Source: Nocardia iowensis (GTDB taxonomy: Bacteria; Actinomycetota; Actinomycetes; Mycobacteriales; Mycobacteriaceae). From it: a stretch of 64,000 nt of DNA. Of this stretch, positions 47,140 through 56,715 are shown piece after piece. Position 1 is the first letter of the stretch; each line of letters starts with the position of its first letter. The translations under genes and the position numbers were made by a program. The notes under the pieces are model-generated. The model searched no databases. It was not told the origin of the DNA and saw nothing but the letters and a program-made list of their open reading frames with translations. The stretch lies in assembly GCF_019222765.1 (NCBI RefSeq), contig NZ_CP078145.1, positions 7,812,001-7,876,000 of the forward strand. Reading direction: 5' to 3'.

Positions 47140-47754
47140 TTACTCGGCGCTCGCGGCCTCGGCGGCGGCTTCGGCGGCCTCGGCGGCTTCCTCGACCTCG
47201 GCCTCGGACTGCGGGGCGGCGATGACGTTGACGATCAGGGTCTCCGGATCGACGATCAGGGTGACACCCTTGGGCAGCTCGAGCTCGCCCGCGTTGATCT
47301 GGGTGCCTGCCTCGACGCCCTCGACCGAGACCTCGATGGACTCGGGGATGTTCATCGCGTCGGACTCGATGGAGATGGTGGTGGCGTCCTGGGTGACCAG
47401 GGTGCCGGGGGCGGCGTCGCCGGTGATGATGACGTTCACATCGGCGGTGACCTTCTCGCCCTTCTTGATGATGAGCAGGTCGGCGTGCTCGATGTAGCGG
47501 CGAATCGGGTGCACGACAACGGATTTGGTCAGCGCGAGCTGCTTCTTGCCGTCGATGACGAGGTTCAGCACCGCGTTGGTGCCGTGCTCGCGCAGGATGG
47601 CGGAGAAGGCCCGCGCGTCGACCGAGAGGTGCTGCGGGTCGGCCTGGTGGCCGTACAGTACGGCGGGAACGTTGCCGGCCCGACGGGTACGGCGGGCGGC
47701 ACCCTTACCGAACTCGGTGCGGACGGCGGCTTCGAGAAGGTTGGCGTCGGACAT
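47140..47754 (-). CDS. rplY: 50S ribosomal protein L25 (general stress protein Ctc type)
   Basis: A 204-residue L25/Ctc protein binding 5S rRNA. The N-terminal domain begins [21 protein letters not shown] with NVPAVLYG, and [23 protein letters not shown] is the conserved hairpin; the TL5/Ctc C-domain contains [17 protein letters not shown]. The tail is Glu/Ala-rich ([13 protein letters not shown]). ATG 47754. Same gene order as Rv1015c-Rv1014c, although the neighbouring lpqT is absent. Confidence 0.95.
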   Translation of the reverse strand: MSDANLLEAAVRTEFGKGAARRTRRAGNVPAVLYGHQADPQHLSVDARAFSAILREHGTNAVLNLVIDGKKQLALTKSVVVHPIRRYIEHADLLIIKKGEKVTADVNVIITGDAAPGTLVTQDATTISIESDAMNIPESIEVSVEGVEAGTQINAGELELPKGVTLIVDPETLIVNVIAAPQSEAEVEEAAEAAEAAAEAASAE

Positions 47755-48057
47755 GACTGGATCTACTCCCTACGGCTGTTCCGGGCTGTCAACAGTGCGC
47801 CAGGGTCTGTATCCGCCCTGGCTGGTTGGTCTACTCGTCGGGCGAAGAACGAACGAGGACGGCCGGAAGCCGAGCCGCGTCGATCACGGTGAACGCAAAT
47901 CTGGTCTGCGGTCACCCTCGCCGAGACAACCCGGACACCATACCGCAATGGTTATGCACGGTTGGAATCGGGTGGCCAGGCAGGCGTGGTGTCGCGGTTA
48001 TGCCGATCGCGTAGATTAGAGCGGTTGCCGATCGGTCGTCTGTGAAAGGTTGTTCCG
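47755..48057. other. 303-base intergenic region between rplY and prfC
   Basis: Divergent spacer that must hold both promoters. A TAGATT-like -10 box lies near 48012-48018 for prfC. I see no small gene, RNA or repeat here. Confidence 0.4.
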
Positions 48058-49677
48058 TTGACCGCCTCCCCTGAGGGACTGCCCGCCGAGGTTTCCCGAC
48101 GGCGCACGTTCGCGGTGATCTCGCACCCCGATGCGGGCAAGTCGACGCTCACCGAGGCGCTCGCGCTGCACGCCAGGATGATCTCCGAGGCGGGCGCGAT
48201 CCACGGTAAGGCCGGACGCCGCTCCACCGTCTCGGACTGGATGGAGATGGAGAAGGCGCGCGGCATCTCGGTCAGTTCGACCGCGCTGCAGTTCAATTAC
48301 CGCGCCGAGGGCGCCGAGGTCGACAGCGTGATCAACCTCGTCGATACCCCCGGCCACTCCGATTTCTCCGAGGACACCTACCGGGTGCTCACCGCTGTCG
48401 ATGCCGCGGTGATGCTGATCGACGCCGCGAAGGGCCTGGAGCCGCAGACGCTCAAGCTGTTCCAGGTGTGTCGCCACCGGGGCATCCCGGTGATCACCGT
48501 GATCAACAAGTGGGACCGGCCCGGCCAGGCGCCGCTGGAACTGCTCGACGAGATCAACGAACGGATCGGCCTCACGCCGACCCCGCTGTTCCTCCCGGTC
48601 GGCATCGCGGGCGATTTCCGCGGCCTGCTGCGCCGCGGCGCAGACGGCGCCCCGCTCGAATACATCCATTTCACCCGCACCGCCGGTGGCGCGACCATCG
48701 CACCGGAGGAGTCGCTGACCCCGGCGCAGGCCGAGGCGCGCGAGGGCGAGGCGTGGACGACCGCGGTCGAGGAAAGCGAGCTGCTCTCGGCCACCGGCCA
48801 GGACCACGATCAGGAAATGTTCCTCGCGGGGCAGACCTCGCCGGTCATCTACGCCTCGGCGATGCTGAACTTCGGGGTGCGGCAGCTGCTGGAGGCGCTG
48901 GTCGCGCTGGCGCCCCCGCCCGGCCCGCGGCCCGATGTGCACGGCGGTGCGCGCGAGATCACCGAGCCGTTCAGCGCGGTGGTATTCAAGGTGCAGGCGG
49001 GCATGGATGCCGCACACCGGGACCGGCTGGCCTTCATGCGGATCGTCTCGGGCGAGTTCGAGCGCGGCATGGTGGTCACGCACGCGCAGACCGGCCGCCC
49101 GTTCGCGACGAAGTACGCGCTGACCGTGTTCGGCCGGGAACGCAACACCGTCGACACGGCCTACCCCGGCGACGTGGTGGGCCTGGTGAACGCGACGGCG
49201 CTGGCGCCGGGTCACACGCTGTTCGTGGACAAGAAGGTGGAGTTCCCGCCGATCCCGTCCTTCGCGCCGGAGCATTTTTCGGTGCTGCGAGCGGAGAGCG
49301 CGGGCAAGTACAAGCAGTTCCGCAAGGCCATCGACCAACTCGACTCCGAAGGCGTTGTGCAGGTGCTGCGCAATGACATTCGCGGCGACGCATCACCCGT
49401 GCTCGCGGCCGTCGGCCCCATGCAGTTCGAGGTGGTCACCGCGCGCATGCTGACCGAGTTCAATGTCGAGACCAGGATGGAGCACCTGCCCTACACGCTG
49501 GCCAGGCGCACCGATGCCGCGTCGGCCGACGAACTCGGTAGGCAGCGCGGAGTCGAAGTGTTCACCCGCAGCGACGGCGCGCTGCTCGCACTGTTCAGCG
49601 ACAAGTGGCGGCTGCAGTACATCGAGAAGGAATTCCCGAAGCTGACCCTGGAGCCCTTGGTCGCGACCGCGGACTGA
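48058..49677 (+). CDS. prfC: peptide chain release factor 3
   Basis: A 539-residue translational GTPase that recycles RF1/RF2. G1 SHPDAGKSTL, G2 KARGISVSS, G3 DTPGHSDFSE and G4 NKWD are all present. The later FSAVVFKVQAGMDAAHRDR and LPYTLARRTD blocks are characteristic of RF3 rather than EF-G. TTG 48058, with GAAAGG upstream, is the likely start. It is alone, between rplY and the NTF2-like gene. Confidence 0.95.
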   Translation: MTASPEGLPAEVSRRRTFAVISHPDAGKSTLTEALALHARMISEAGAIHGKAGRRSTVSDWMEMEKARGISVSSTALQFNYRAEGAEVDSVINLVDTPGHSDFSEDTYRVLTAVDAAVMLIDAAKGLEPQTLKLFQVCRHRGIPVITVINKWDRPGQAPLELLDEINERIGLTPTPLFLPVGIAGDFRGLLRRGADGAPLEYIHFTRTAGGATIAPEESLTPAQAEAREGEAWTTAVEESELLSATGQDHDQEMFLAGQTSPVIYASAMLNFGVRQLLEALVALAPPPGPRPDVHGGAREITEPFSAVVFKVQAGMDAAHRDRLAFMRIVSGEFERGMVVTHAQTGRPFATKYALTVFGRERNTVDTAYPGDVVGLVNATALAPGHTLFVDKKVEFPPIPSFAPEHFSVLRAESAGKYKQFRKAIDQLDSEGVVQVLRNDIRGDASPVLAAVGPMQFEVVTARMLTEFNVETRMEHLPYTLARRTDAASADELGRQRGVEVFTRSDGALLALFSDKWRLQYIEKEFPKLTLEPLVATAD

Positions 49678-49702
49678 CCGACCGCCATCGGGACCGCCGG
49701 GT

Positions 49703-50317
49703 TCAGCCCGCTTCCGGTTCGCGCCGTCCCGGCGGGGTCCCGGGGTTGCGTTCGACGGAGGAGATGATGCCGTCTTCTCTGGAGATGAGGCCCCAGCGGC
49801 TGGAGGTCAGGCGCAGGCTCGGCAGGTCGCTGAGCGAGAGCACCACTTCGTAGGTGCGTTCGTAGCCGGTGTGCGAAATGCGCCAGCGGCCATCGTCGCA
49901 GCGCACATATTCGTCCGAATAGAAGGCCGCGCCGCGCAGCAGCATGTTGTGGCCGGGAATGAGCACGGTGTCGGCGAGGTACCAGGTGCCGGTCGCGGAG
50001 TCACCGTCGACGTCGATCTCGGGGTGGTCGCAGCGGTGCTCGGTGATGACGTGCGGGCCGAGCGTGTTGCGCATGAACGCGAGGAACGCGTCGCGCGATT
50101 CGAACTGCAGGTATTCGCTGTAGGTTGCAGTCGCCTCGGGAATCATGGTGTCCGCGAAGTCATCCCAGGATTTCGTGTCGAGGCTGCGTAAGTATCTGAA
50201 CTTCAGTCTGCTGATGGCGGTGACATCATCGAGTCTCCGCTCCTGCCCGCCACCACCCGCACTCGGGTCGCCGCGGCCCTGCCCGCCGGTTCCCTGATCC
50301 ATACTTAACAATCCCAT
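49703..50317 (-). CDS. nuclear transport factor 2 / SnoaL-like protein
   Basis: Up to 204 residues. The cone-shaped SnoaL-like domain shows LDDVTAISRLKFRYLRSLDTKSWDDF, then DAFLAFMRNTLGP, GTWYLADTVL, GAAFYSDEYVRCDDGRWRISHTGYERTYE. Members are isomerases, dehydratases or ligand binders; catalytic residues cannot be assigned. The first ATG (50317) or ATG 50302 may be used; the N-terminal Gly/Gln stretch looks disordered. The C-terminal tail after the domain is arginine-rich. Confidence 0.75.
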   Translation of the reverse strand: MGLLSMDQGTGGQGRGDPSAGGGGQERRLDDVTAISRLKFRYLRSLDTKSWDDFADTMIPEATATYSEYLQFESRDAFLAFMRNTLGPHVITEHRCDHPEIDVDGDSATGTWYLADTVLIPGHNMLLRGAAFYSDEYVRCDDGRWRISHTGYERTYEVVLSLSDLPSLRLTSSRWGLISREDGIISSVERNPGTPPGRREPEAG

Positions 50318-50452
50318 CTGAAGCCCTACGGCTTCACGATTTGGGAGATTTGTATCAGATTGCTATCACTGTTCGGGAGATATTTCGATCCAGTGCAGCA
50401 ACGGGAACCGTCGACACCGCGCTGTGGGCGGTGGATGCGGAGAACTGCGAAT

Positions 50453-51346
50453 CTAGTTTCCGAGCGTGAAGCAGGTGCGGCAGAAGTCCTCGCCGAACTC
50501 GGTGAGTCGCAGGCTCTTGCGCACGATCTTCGGCGCCCGGCCCGCCTTCTTCAGCGCCGCCTCGACCAACGGCTGCACCTCGAGCACCATGTATCGGCTC
50601 AGCACCACCGGGTCGTCGGAGATCAGCGTCAGGCCGAGCCGGTTGAGGTTGATCAGGTAGGGGCGCGCCCGATCCGGGTAGCGGACGCCGGCCTGCTCGG
50701 GTACCGAGGTCAGATCGCCCTGCACCAGTTCGGAGCCGATGCCGAGGGGGCGGTTGGTGCGAACATCGACCGACGGCTGCGGGCCGTTCTGCGCCATGAA
50801 CCGCAGAATGCGCGCCTCGTCGGGAGCCAATTCATCGAGGATGCGGTCGTAGGCCGGGTGCACGTCCTCGGTGAAGTAGACATCCGCGGATCGCGCGAGC
50901 AGCGCGTCGCCGCGACGGCGCAGCTCATCGGTACTGGCCGAGCGGAGATAGGAGCCGACGGCAAGCGCCTGTTGTTGCGCGCCGCCGCTGGGACCGGGAC
51001 CGTTCGGCGTCGGCACGTAGCTGACGATCTCGCGGACCGAGCCCTCGGTGACGCCGAGTGCGCTACGGGCTATGGAGCGCAACGCATTTCCGGTCCGCTC
51101 GGCGATATCGGCGGAGGACTCACCGTCCAGCGCGGCCTGGGTGATCTCCTTGGTGACCTCGAACGTGGTGCCGACCGCCCACTGCCCGCCGCGCACCACG
51201 CTGCCCGCAGCGAGTCCGGCCGCGCGGAAAACCCCGCGAATCAACCGTGCCTCGTTGCTGATCTGCCGCTGTTCGACATCCGAACTGCGCTCTACGGCGC
51301 GGGAACCGGCTCGGGTGATGTCCTGTCCGGTCCTGTCGTCTGCCAC
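50453..51346 (-). CDS. Abi-alpha (DUF4393) family protein, copy 1
   Basis: A 297-residue protein from GTG 51346, with GGAG six bases upstream. An amphipathic N-part (LIRGVFRAAGLAAGSVVRGG) leads to the Abi-alpha block HPAYDRILDELAPDEARILRFMAQNGPQPSVDVRT (landmark ELAPDEARILRF), then YLINLNRLGL and FGEDFCRTCF near the end. The same skeleton occurs in the protein at 52924-53811. Abi-alpha was named for abortive infection, but no activity is shown. Divergent from the DUF445 gene. Confidence 0.65.
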   Translation of the reverse strand: MADDRTGQDITRAGSRAVERSSDVEQRQISNEARLIRGVFRAAGLAAGSVVRGGQWAVGTTFEVTKEITQAALDGESSADIAERTGNALRSIARSALGVTEGSVREIVSYVPTPNGPGPSGGAQQQALAVGSYLRSASTDELRRRGDALLARSADVYFTEDVHPAYDRILDELAPDEARILRFMAQNGPQPSVDVRTNRPLGIGSELVQGDLTSVPEQAGVRYPDRARPYLINLNRLGLTLISDDPVVLSRYMVLEVQPLVEAALKKAGRAPKIVRKSLRLTEFGEDFCRTCFTLGN

Positions 51347-51610
51347 GTCATACTCCGATATCGCCAGGTGAACGAATCCGCCCCACAGATTACTGCCCCC
51401 TGTGTCGCTGGTCATTCTCGCCGTCGGGCTCGGCGGATGCGGCATTCCCGACAAGCACTGTGACCGATATCTCCGCACCAGGCACCGCGGCACCGCGCGC
51501 TCCGGGATGGATCAAGTGCCTCTGATCACAATAGAGTCCGGATGCCGATGGGGTGCTACTTTGAGGTGCCGGTGAGGCGGCGGTCACCGGTGTATCGGCA
51601 GGAGGGTGTC

Positions 51611-52933
51611 GTGTTAGAGAGTGTGTTCGGAATCCACCCCACAATCCTCCTCGAGCTTCTGACAATCCCCCTTTTCACCGGGGCCATCGGTTACATCACC
51701 AACTGGACCGGCGTGCTCATGCTGTTTCGGCCGATCGCCTTCCATGGCTTCCGACTACCCGGACTTCGCGCGCTGTACCCCTTCCTGCCCAAACGAATTC
51801 AAGTGCTTCCGCTACTCAGCTACGACGGCAGATTCGGCTGGCAGGGCATCGTTCCGTCGCGCGCGGACAAGATGGCGAGCATCGCGGTCGACAAGGGACT
51901 GGCCAAACTCGGCAGTGTCGCGGACTTCTATCGCGAACTGGAGCCGGACAAGCTCGCCGAACATCTCGCGAGCATCGCCGACGAACAGATCCAGACCATC
52001 GTCGAAGATATTTTCAAACGCGAACATCCACAGCTCTGGTACAACCTGCCGAGCCAAGTGCGGGACATGGTGCACGCGCGGGTTCGTCAGCAACTACCGG
52101 ATATTCTGCGCGAGCTGACAGATGAATTAGGTGCGAATATTGATCAACTGCTCGATGTGAAGCAGATGGTGATTCGCTACTTCCAAGCCCGGCCGCAACT
52201 GCTCAACACCTTGTTCCAGGTGCTCGGTGCGAAAGAACTGCGGTTCATGATCAACTTCGGCTTCTACTTCGGCGCGCCGATGGGCGCCGTGCTGGTCGCC
52301 ATCTTGCACCTGACCGGTTGGTCGAGCCTGGTCGTGCTGCCGCTCGGCGGCGTGGTGATCGGCTGGGTGGTCAACTGGGTCGGCATCAACATGATCTTCG
52401 CGCCCGCCTACCCGAAGTGGTGGTGCCCGTGGCGGCAGGGTCTGCTCATCAAACGCCAGTCCGAAATCACCGACGGCTACGCCGAATTGGTGTCGAGTCA
52501 GGTGATGACGGTCGCCAATCTCGGCGACGAACTGCTCAACGGACCGCGTTCGGACCGGACCATCCAGATGCTCGAGGACACCCTGCGCCCGGCCGCGGAC
52601 CGCGCCCTCGGCCCCGCCCGCCCCGCCGTCAAGTTCATGCTCGGCAGCCGCGACTACGACACCCTGCAGGACACCTTCACCGCCGAGGCGATGGCCATCG
52701 CCCCGATCGCCTTCGCCGACCCGGAGTTCAACGTCCGCCAGGGCAGGCACATCAACCAGTACATCGCCAAGCAGATGGCGGCGCTGAAGCCACCGGACTT
52801 CGTGGACATGCTGCGCTCGGCCATCAAACAAGATGAGTGGCTGCTTTTTCTCCATGGCGGCGTGTTGGGCCTGTTCGCCGGATACGCTCATATCCTGATT
52901 TTCGGAACAGGAGTGGCGACGACATGGCTGTAG
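51611..52933 (+). CDS. DUF445 family membrane protein
   Basis: A 440-residue DUF445 protein. From GTG 51611 (GGAGG upstream) the first helix is ILLELLTIPLFTGAIGYITNWTG; GYITNWTGVLMLFRPI is the family start. A soluble domain follows, with ILRELTDELGANIDQLLDVK, then a central hydrophobic pair (MGAVLVAILHLTGW, GVVIGWVVNWVGINMIFAP) and a C-terminal helix LFLHGGVLGLFAGYAHILIF. Function unknown. The stop overlaps the downstream Abi-alpha gene by 10 bases, so the two are coupled. Confidence 0.82.
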   Translation: MLESVFGIHPTILLELLTIPLFTGAIGYITNWTGVLMLFRPIAFHGFRLPGLRALYPFLPKRIQVLPLLSYDGRFGWQGIVPSRADKMASIAVDKGLAKLGSVADFYRELEPDKLAEHLASIADEQIQTIVEDIFKREHPQLWYNLPSQVRDMVHARVRQQLPDILRELTDELGANIDQLLDVKQMVIRYFQARPQLLNTLFQVLGAKELRFMINFGFYFGAPMGAVLVAILHLTGWSSLVVLPLGGVVIGWVVNWVGINMIFAPAYPKWWCPWRQGLLIKRQSEITDGYAELVSSQVMTVANLGDELLNGPRSDRTIQMLEDTLRPAADRALGPARPAVKFMLGSRDYDTLQDTFTAEAMAIAPIAFADPEFNVRQGRHINQYIAKQMAALKPPDFVDMLRSAIKQDEWLLFLHGGVLGLFAGYAHILIFGTGVATTWL

Positions 52934-53811
52934 CGAAATCCGATCCCGGCGACGATGCCGGGGCCGCCGAGCACTCCCCCGAGGCCGCCGCGCCGTCGAC
53001 GGAGATCGCCCGGTGGCCGGACAGCGCGGTCGCCCGCCGCGACGAATCCGCTACGCGGGTGCCCTATCCCGTGGCCGGCGTGCGCGCTGCCACCGGCGTG
53101 GCCCGGGTGGCCTGGACCGCGATGACCGGTGTGACGGCGTGGGGTGTCGGCACCGCGGTCGGCGTCACCTCGACCGTCGTGCAGCGCAGCATCCAGGGCG
53201 TGCCGCCGCGAGAAGTGCTGGCCGAGGCCGAATCCGAGGTGCGCGACCGAGTGCGCCGGGCGCTCGGCTTTCCGGAAGCCCCGAATGAGCCTGCCGCGCA
53301 TGCCGTTCCCACCTTGCGCGAGCAGGGCGCGGCGCTGCTGCGATTGTCGGCGAGCACGCACGGCGAGGACGAGCACCATCCGGCCTTCGCGGGCATGCTG
53401 GCCGAGCTGACGCCCGACGAGGCGCGGATCCTGCGCTTCCTACACCTGGACGGCGCGCAACCCTCGATCGATATCAGGACCGGACGCCCACGCGCGCTCG
53501 GCGCCGAACGGGTCGGGTCGATGCTGACGCTGGTGGGCGAGCATGCCGGGCTGCGCTTCCCGAACCGGATCCAGCAGTACCTGACCAACCTGCGCCGGTT
53601 GGGGCTGGTCGAGCACCTGCGCGAGCCGGTGGGCAATCCGCACCGCTATCAGTTGCTGGAGGCACAGGGGCCGGTGCGCGAACTCTTGAAGCGGTCCGGG
53701 TTCGGCACCAAGGTGATCTACCGCAGCGTGGCACTCACCGGATTCGGCGGTGACTTCGTGCGGACCTGCCTACCGGTGACCATCCAAGACGACCGCGCCG
53801 CCGGGCACTAG
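52924..53811 (+). CDS. Abi-alpha (DUF4393) family protein, copy 2
   Basis: A 295-residue protein from ATG 52924 (GGAG upstream). An Ala/Asp/Glu-rich N-terminal part leads to AGMLAELTPDEARILRFLH, then PSIDIRTGRPRALGAERV, YLTNLRRLGLVEHL and FGGDFVRTCLPV. These match copy 1 in order and spacing. The glycine/alanine helix VARVAWTAMTGVTAWGVGT is probably amphipathic or membrane-associated. Its 3' end overlaps the converging ABC-F gene by four bases. Confidence 0.65.
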   Translation: MAVAKSDPGDDAGAAEHSPEAAAPSTEIARWPDSAVARRDESATRVPYPVAGVRAATGVARVAWTAMTGVTAWGVGTAVGVTSTVVQRSIQGVPPREVLAEAESEVRDRVRRALGFPEAPNEPAAHAVPTLREQGAALLRLSASTHGEDEHHPAFAGMLAELTPDEARILRFLHLDGAQPSIDIRTGRPRALGAERVGSMLTLVGEHAGLRFPNRIQQYLTNLRRLGLVEHLREPVGNPHRYQLLEAQGPVRELLKRSGFGTKVIYRSVALTGFGGDFVRTCLPVTIQDDRAAGH

Positions 53812-55598
53812 TTACCCTCCGCCAATTCCATCCACCGTTCCTCGGCGGCTTCCTTTTCCGCGACCACCTGCTTGAGCTCGGCACCCAGCTTGACCAGCTT
53901 GTCCGGGTCGGTGGCAGCCTCGGCCAGCGCCGCGTGCAGGCGCTGCTCGCGTTCGTCGAACTTCTCGATGGCCCGTTCCAGCTTGGACAGCTCCTTGCGA
54001 GCGGCGCGCTGGGCCGCGGCATCGGTCACGGGCGCCGATTTCGCGTCGGCGCCGCCCGAGCGAATCGCCACATCACCCTGTGCGGCGCGCTTTTTCAGGT
54101 ACTCGTCGATACCGCCGGGCAGGTTGGTGAGCTTGCCGTCGCCGAACAGTGCCCAGGTCGAATCACAGATGCGCTCGATCAGGTAGCGGTCGTGACTGAT
54201 GACGACCAGGGTGCCCGCCCAGTTGTCGAGCAGGTCCTCCAGCTGTTGCAGGGTGTCGATGTCCAGATCGTTGGTCGGCTCGTCGAGCAGCAGCACGTTC
54301 GGCTCGGCCATCAGGATGCGAGTCAGTTGCAATCTGCGCCGCTCACCGCCCGACAGATCGCCGACCGGGGTGCGCTGCCTGGCCGGGGTGAAGCCGAGCC
54401 GCTCGGCCAGCTGTCCCGCGGAGATCTCCTTGTCGCCGAGCATGATTCGCTGCGCGACCTGCTGAACCGCTTCCAGCACCCGCATATCGGTCGGCAGATC
54501 GTCGAGTTCCTGGCGCAGCCAACCGATCTGCACCGTCTGGCCCTGAATCCGCTTGCCCACAGCGGGCTCGGTCTCACCCGCCAGCGTGCGCAGCAGGGTC
54601 GTCTTGCCGGAACCGTTCACCCCGACCAGACCGACCCGCTCGCCCGGCGCGAGGCGCCAGGTCAAGTCGCGCACCAACTCCCGGCCGTCCGGGGTGGTGA
54701 GGGTGGCGTCCTCGAGCTCGATCACCACCCGCCCGAGGCGCTTTCGAGCGAACGCGGCCAGCGAGACACTGTCGCGCGGCGCGGGCACATCGGCGATCAG
54801 CGCCTCGGCCGCCTCCACCCGGTAGCGCGGCTTTGCGGTACGAGCCTTCGCCCCACGGCGCAGCCAGGCGAGTTCCTTGCGAGCCAGGTTCGCGCGCCGC
54901 GCCTCGGAAGCGTCGGCCTGCCTGGCGCGTTCGGCGCGGGCGAAGATCCAATCGCCGTAGCCGCCCTCATAGGTTTCGACCTTGCCGCCGACGACCTCCC
55001 AGGTATTGGTGGCGACGGTGTCGAGGAACCAGCGATCGTGAGTGACGACCACGAGGGCGCTGCGGCGGTTGAGCAGATGCTGGGCCAGCCACTGCACACC
55101 CTCGACGTCGAGGTGGTTGGTCGGCTCGTCGAGCACGAGCAGATCCAGGTCGCGGACCAGCGCGGCGGCCAGGGCGACGCGACGCCGCTCCCCGCCGGAC
55201 AGATTGTCGATCGAGGTCTCCAAGCCGAGCCCGGCGATCCCGATCCCCTCCATGACGCCGCGAATGCGCGGATTGGCGGCCCACTCGTGTTCAGCGACGT
55301 CCACTGTCATCGAGTCATCGGCCAGCCCGGCCAGCACGACCTCACCCACGGTCGAGCCCGGCGGCAGCACACCACGCTGCGTCACCACCGCGAGTCGCAG
55401 GCCGCCGACGCGGCTGACCCGCCCGCTGTCCGGCGGCTCGAGACCGGTGAGCACCTCGAGCAGAGTGGTTTTGCCACCGCCGTTGAGACCGACGACCCCG
55501 ATGCGCTCGCCCGCGTGGACGCCCATCGATACGTTCTCTAGTAGCGGCGTGATCCCAAAACTCTTGGAGACCTGCTCGAGGTTGATCAGGTTGGACAT
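53808..55598 (-). CDS. ABC-F family ATP-binding protein (Uup/translation-factor type)
   Basis: A 596-residue soluble protein with two ABC domains joined by a linker, no membrane segment. Domain 1: Walker A GLNGGGKTT, signature LSGGERRR, LVLDEPTNHLDVEG. Domain 2: Walker A GVNGSGKTT, LSGGERRR, LLLDEPTNDLDIDT. A C-terminal coiled coil (ELSKLERAIEKFDEREQRLHA) follows. ABC-F proteins act on ribosomes in translation or antibiotic protection. First domain has Gly for the usual Ser in the P-loop. ATG 55598. Confidence 0.93.
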   Translation of the reverse strand: MSNLINLEQVSKSFGITPLLENVSMGVHAGERIGVVGLNGGGKTTLLEVLTGLEPPDSGRVSRVGGLRLAVVTQRGVLPPGSTVGEVVLAGLADDSMTVDVAEHEWAANPRIRGVMEGIGIAGLGLETSIDNLSGGERRRVALAAALVRDLDLLVLDEPTNHLDVEGVQWLAQHLLNRRSALVVVTHDRWFLDTVATNTWEVVGGKVETYEGGYGDWIFARAERARQADASEARRANLARKELAWLRRGAKARTAKPRYRVEAAEALIADVPAPRDSVSLAAFARKRLGRVVIELEDATLTTPDGRELVRDLTWRLAPGERVGLVGVNGSGKTTLLRTLAGETEPAVGKRIQGQTVQIGWLRQELDDLPTDMRVLEAVQQVAQRIMLGDKEISAGQLAERLGFTPARQRTPVGDLSGGERRRLQLTRILMAEPNVLLLDEPTNDLDIDTLQQLEDLLDNWAGTLVVISHDRYLIERICDSTWALFGDGKLTNLPGGIDEYLKKRAAQGDVAIRSGGADAKSAPVTDAAAQRAARKELSKLERAIEKFDEREQRLHAALAEAATDPDKLVKLGAELKQVVAEKEAAEERWMELAEGN

Positions 55599-55693
55599 GA
55601 ATCCTTCCGGTCCTTACGGCGGCGGGCTACGTGCGTGCCCTGAGCAAGCGTACTGAGCTCCCACATCCCCCTGCTCCGGCCCATCACTTGCGC

Positions 55694-55739
55694 AACGAAC
55701 GATGTTCGTCTAAATTGGCATCAACGAACGATGTTCGTT
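55694..55739. promoter_or_regulatory. paired palindromes AACGAAC-GAT-GTTCGTT
   Basis: Copies at 55694-55710 (last base c instead of t) and 55723-55739 (perfect arms), 29 bases apart; a third, degraded half follows at 55740-55753 (acgaacgaagttag). Arms AACGAAC/GTTCGTT with a three-base centre fit a TetR-type dimer site. No regulator gene adjoins. Confidence 0.7.
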
Positions 55740-55866
55740 ACGAACGAAGTTAGTCAGTCAGGCGCTCCCCGGAAGTACAGCCGCAGAATGGGAGCCCCAC
55801 CTCGGAATCTAGTGAGGTGTCAACGGGCGGCGCCATCGAGTTCGCTTTCCTCTTGGAGGTTCTCCC

Positions 55867-56715
55867 ATGCACGTCGGTCTAGGCCTGCCCATTTCCGATT
55901 CCACCGTCCTGCTCGACTGGGCCCGCCGCGCCGATGCCGGTCCGTTCAGCACCCTCGGCCTGCTCGACCGGCTGGTCTACGACAATCCCGAACCGCTCGT
56001 CGCGCTCGCCCTGGTCGCCGGCGCCACGAACCGCATCAAGGTGCAGACCGAGGTGCTGATCGCGCCGCTGCGCGAGCCCGCGTTGCTCGCCAAGCAGGCC
56101 GCGACGCTGGACCGGATGTCCGGCGGGCGCTTCGTGCTCGGCGTCGGCGTCGGCGGCCGCGAGGACGATCACCTCGCCTCCGGCACCGACATCCGCACCC
56201 GCGGCCGTCGGCTGGACGAACAACTGCGGATCATGCGGCGCGTGTGGTCCGGCGAGCCGTACAGCACCGACTGCGGCCCGATCGGCCCAGCACCACTGCG
56301 TCCCGAAGGCCCCGAACTGCTCTTCGGTGGTTTCCAGCCCGCCGCGCTCGAACGCGTAGGTCGTTGGGGCGGTGGCTTTCTCGCCGCCGCCGCACCGTCC
56401 TGGGCCAGCGGATTGTTCGATACCGTTCGCCGTTCCTGGACGGCCAACGGCCGCGCTGGTGCGCCACGCATCGTCGCCCAGGTCAATGTCGCACTCGGCG
56501 ATCAAGACCTGATCGACGATGCGCGCGCCTCGATGGGAGGCTACTACGAATTCAGCGGCCGCGCCGACTACATGCTCGACGGGATGCTCACCACACCCGG
56601 CGAAATTCGCTCGGCCATCAAACAATTCGATGACATGGGCGCCGACGAAGTCATGCTCTACTGCTACGGCCGCGATGCCGAGCAGGTCGACCGACTGGCC
56701 GACGTCATCGCCTGA
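55867..56715 (+). CDS. LLM class flavin-dependent oxidoreductase
   Basis: A 282-residue luciferase-like monooxygenase or F420-dependent relative. Landmarks: MHVGLGLPISDS, VLIAPLREPALLAKQAATLDRMSGGRFVLGVG (landmark LAKQAATLDRMSGGRFVLG), LDEQLRIMRRVWSGE, and the late ADEVMLYCYGRD. Barrel-start features but no clear FMN/F420 discriminators. ATG 55867 has TTGGAGG seven bases upstream. Its promoter region holds the AACGAAC palindromes. Stop abuts the converging ispE stop. Confidence 0.85.
   Translation: MHVGLGLPISDSTVLLDWARRADAGPFSTLGLLDRLVYDNPEPLVALALVAGATNRIKVQTEVLIAPLREPALLAKQAATLDRMSGGRFVLGVGVGGREDDHLASGTDIRTRGRRLDEQLRIMRRVWSGEPYSTDCGPIGPAPLRPEGPELLFGGFQPAALERVGRWGGGFLAAAAPSWASGLFDTVRRSWTANGRAGAPRIVAQVNVALGDQDLIDDARASMGGYYEFSGRADYMLDGMLTTPGEIRSAIKQFDDMGADEVMLYCYGRDAEQVDRLADVIA

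Noticed and set aside
55694..55739. LexA/SOS box
   Set aside because: The mycobacterial SOS box has a four-base centre between GAAC and GTTC; here the centre is three bases (GAT).
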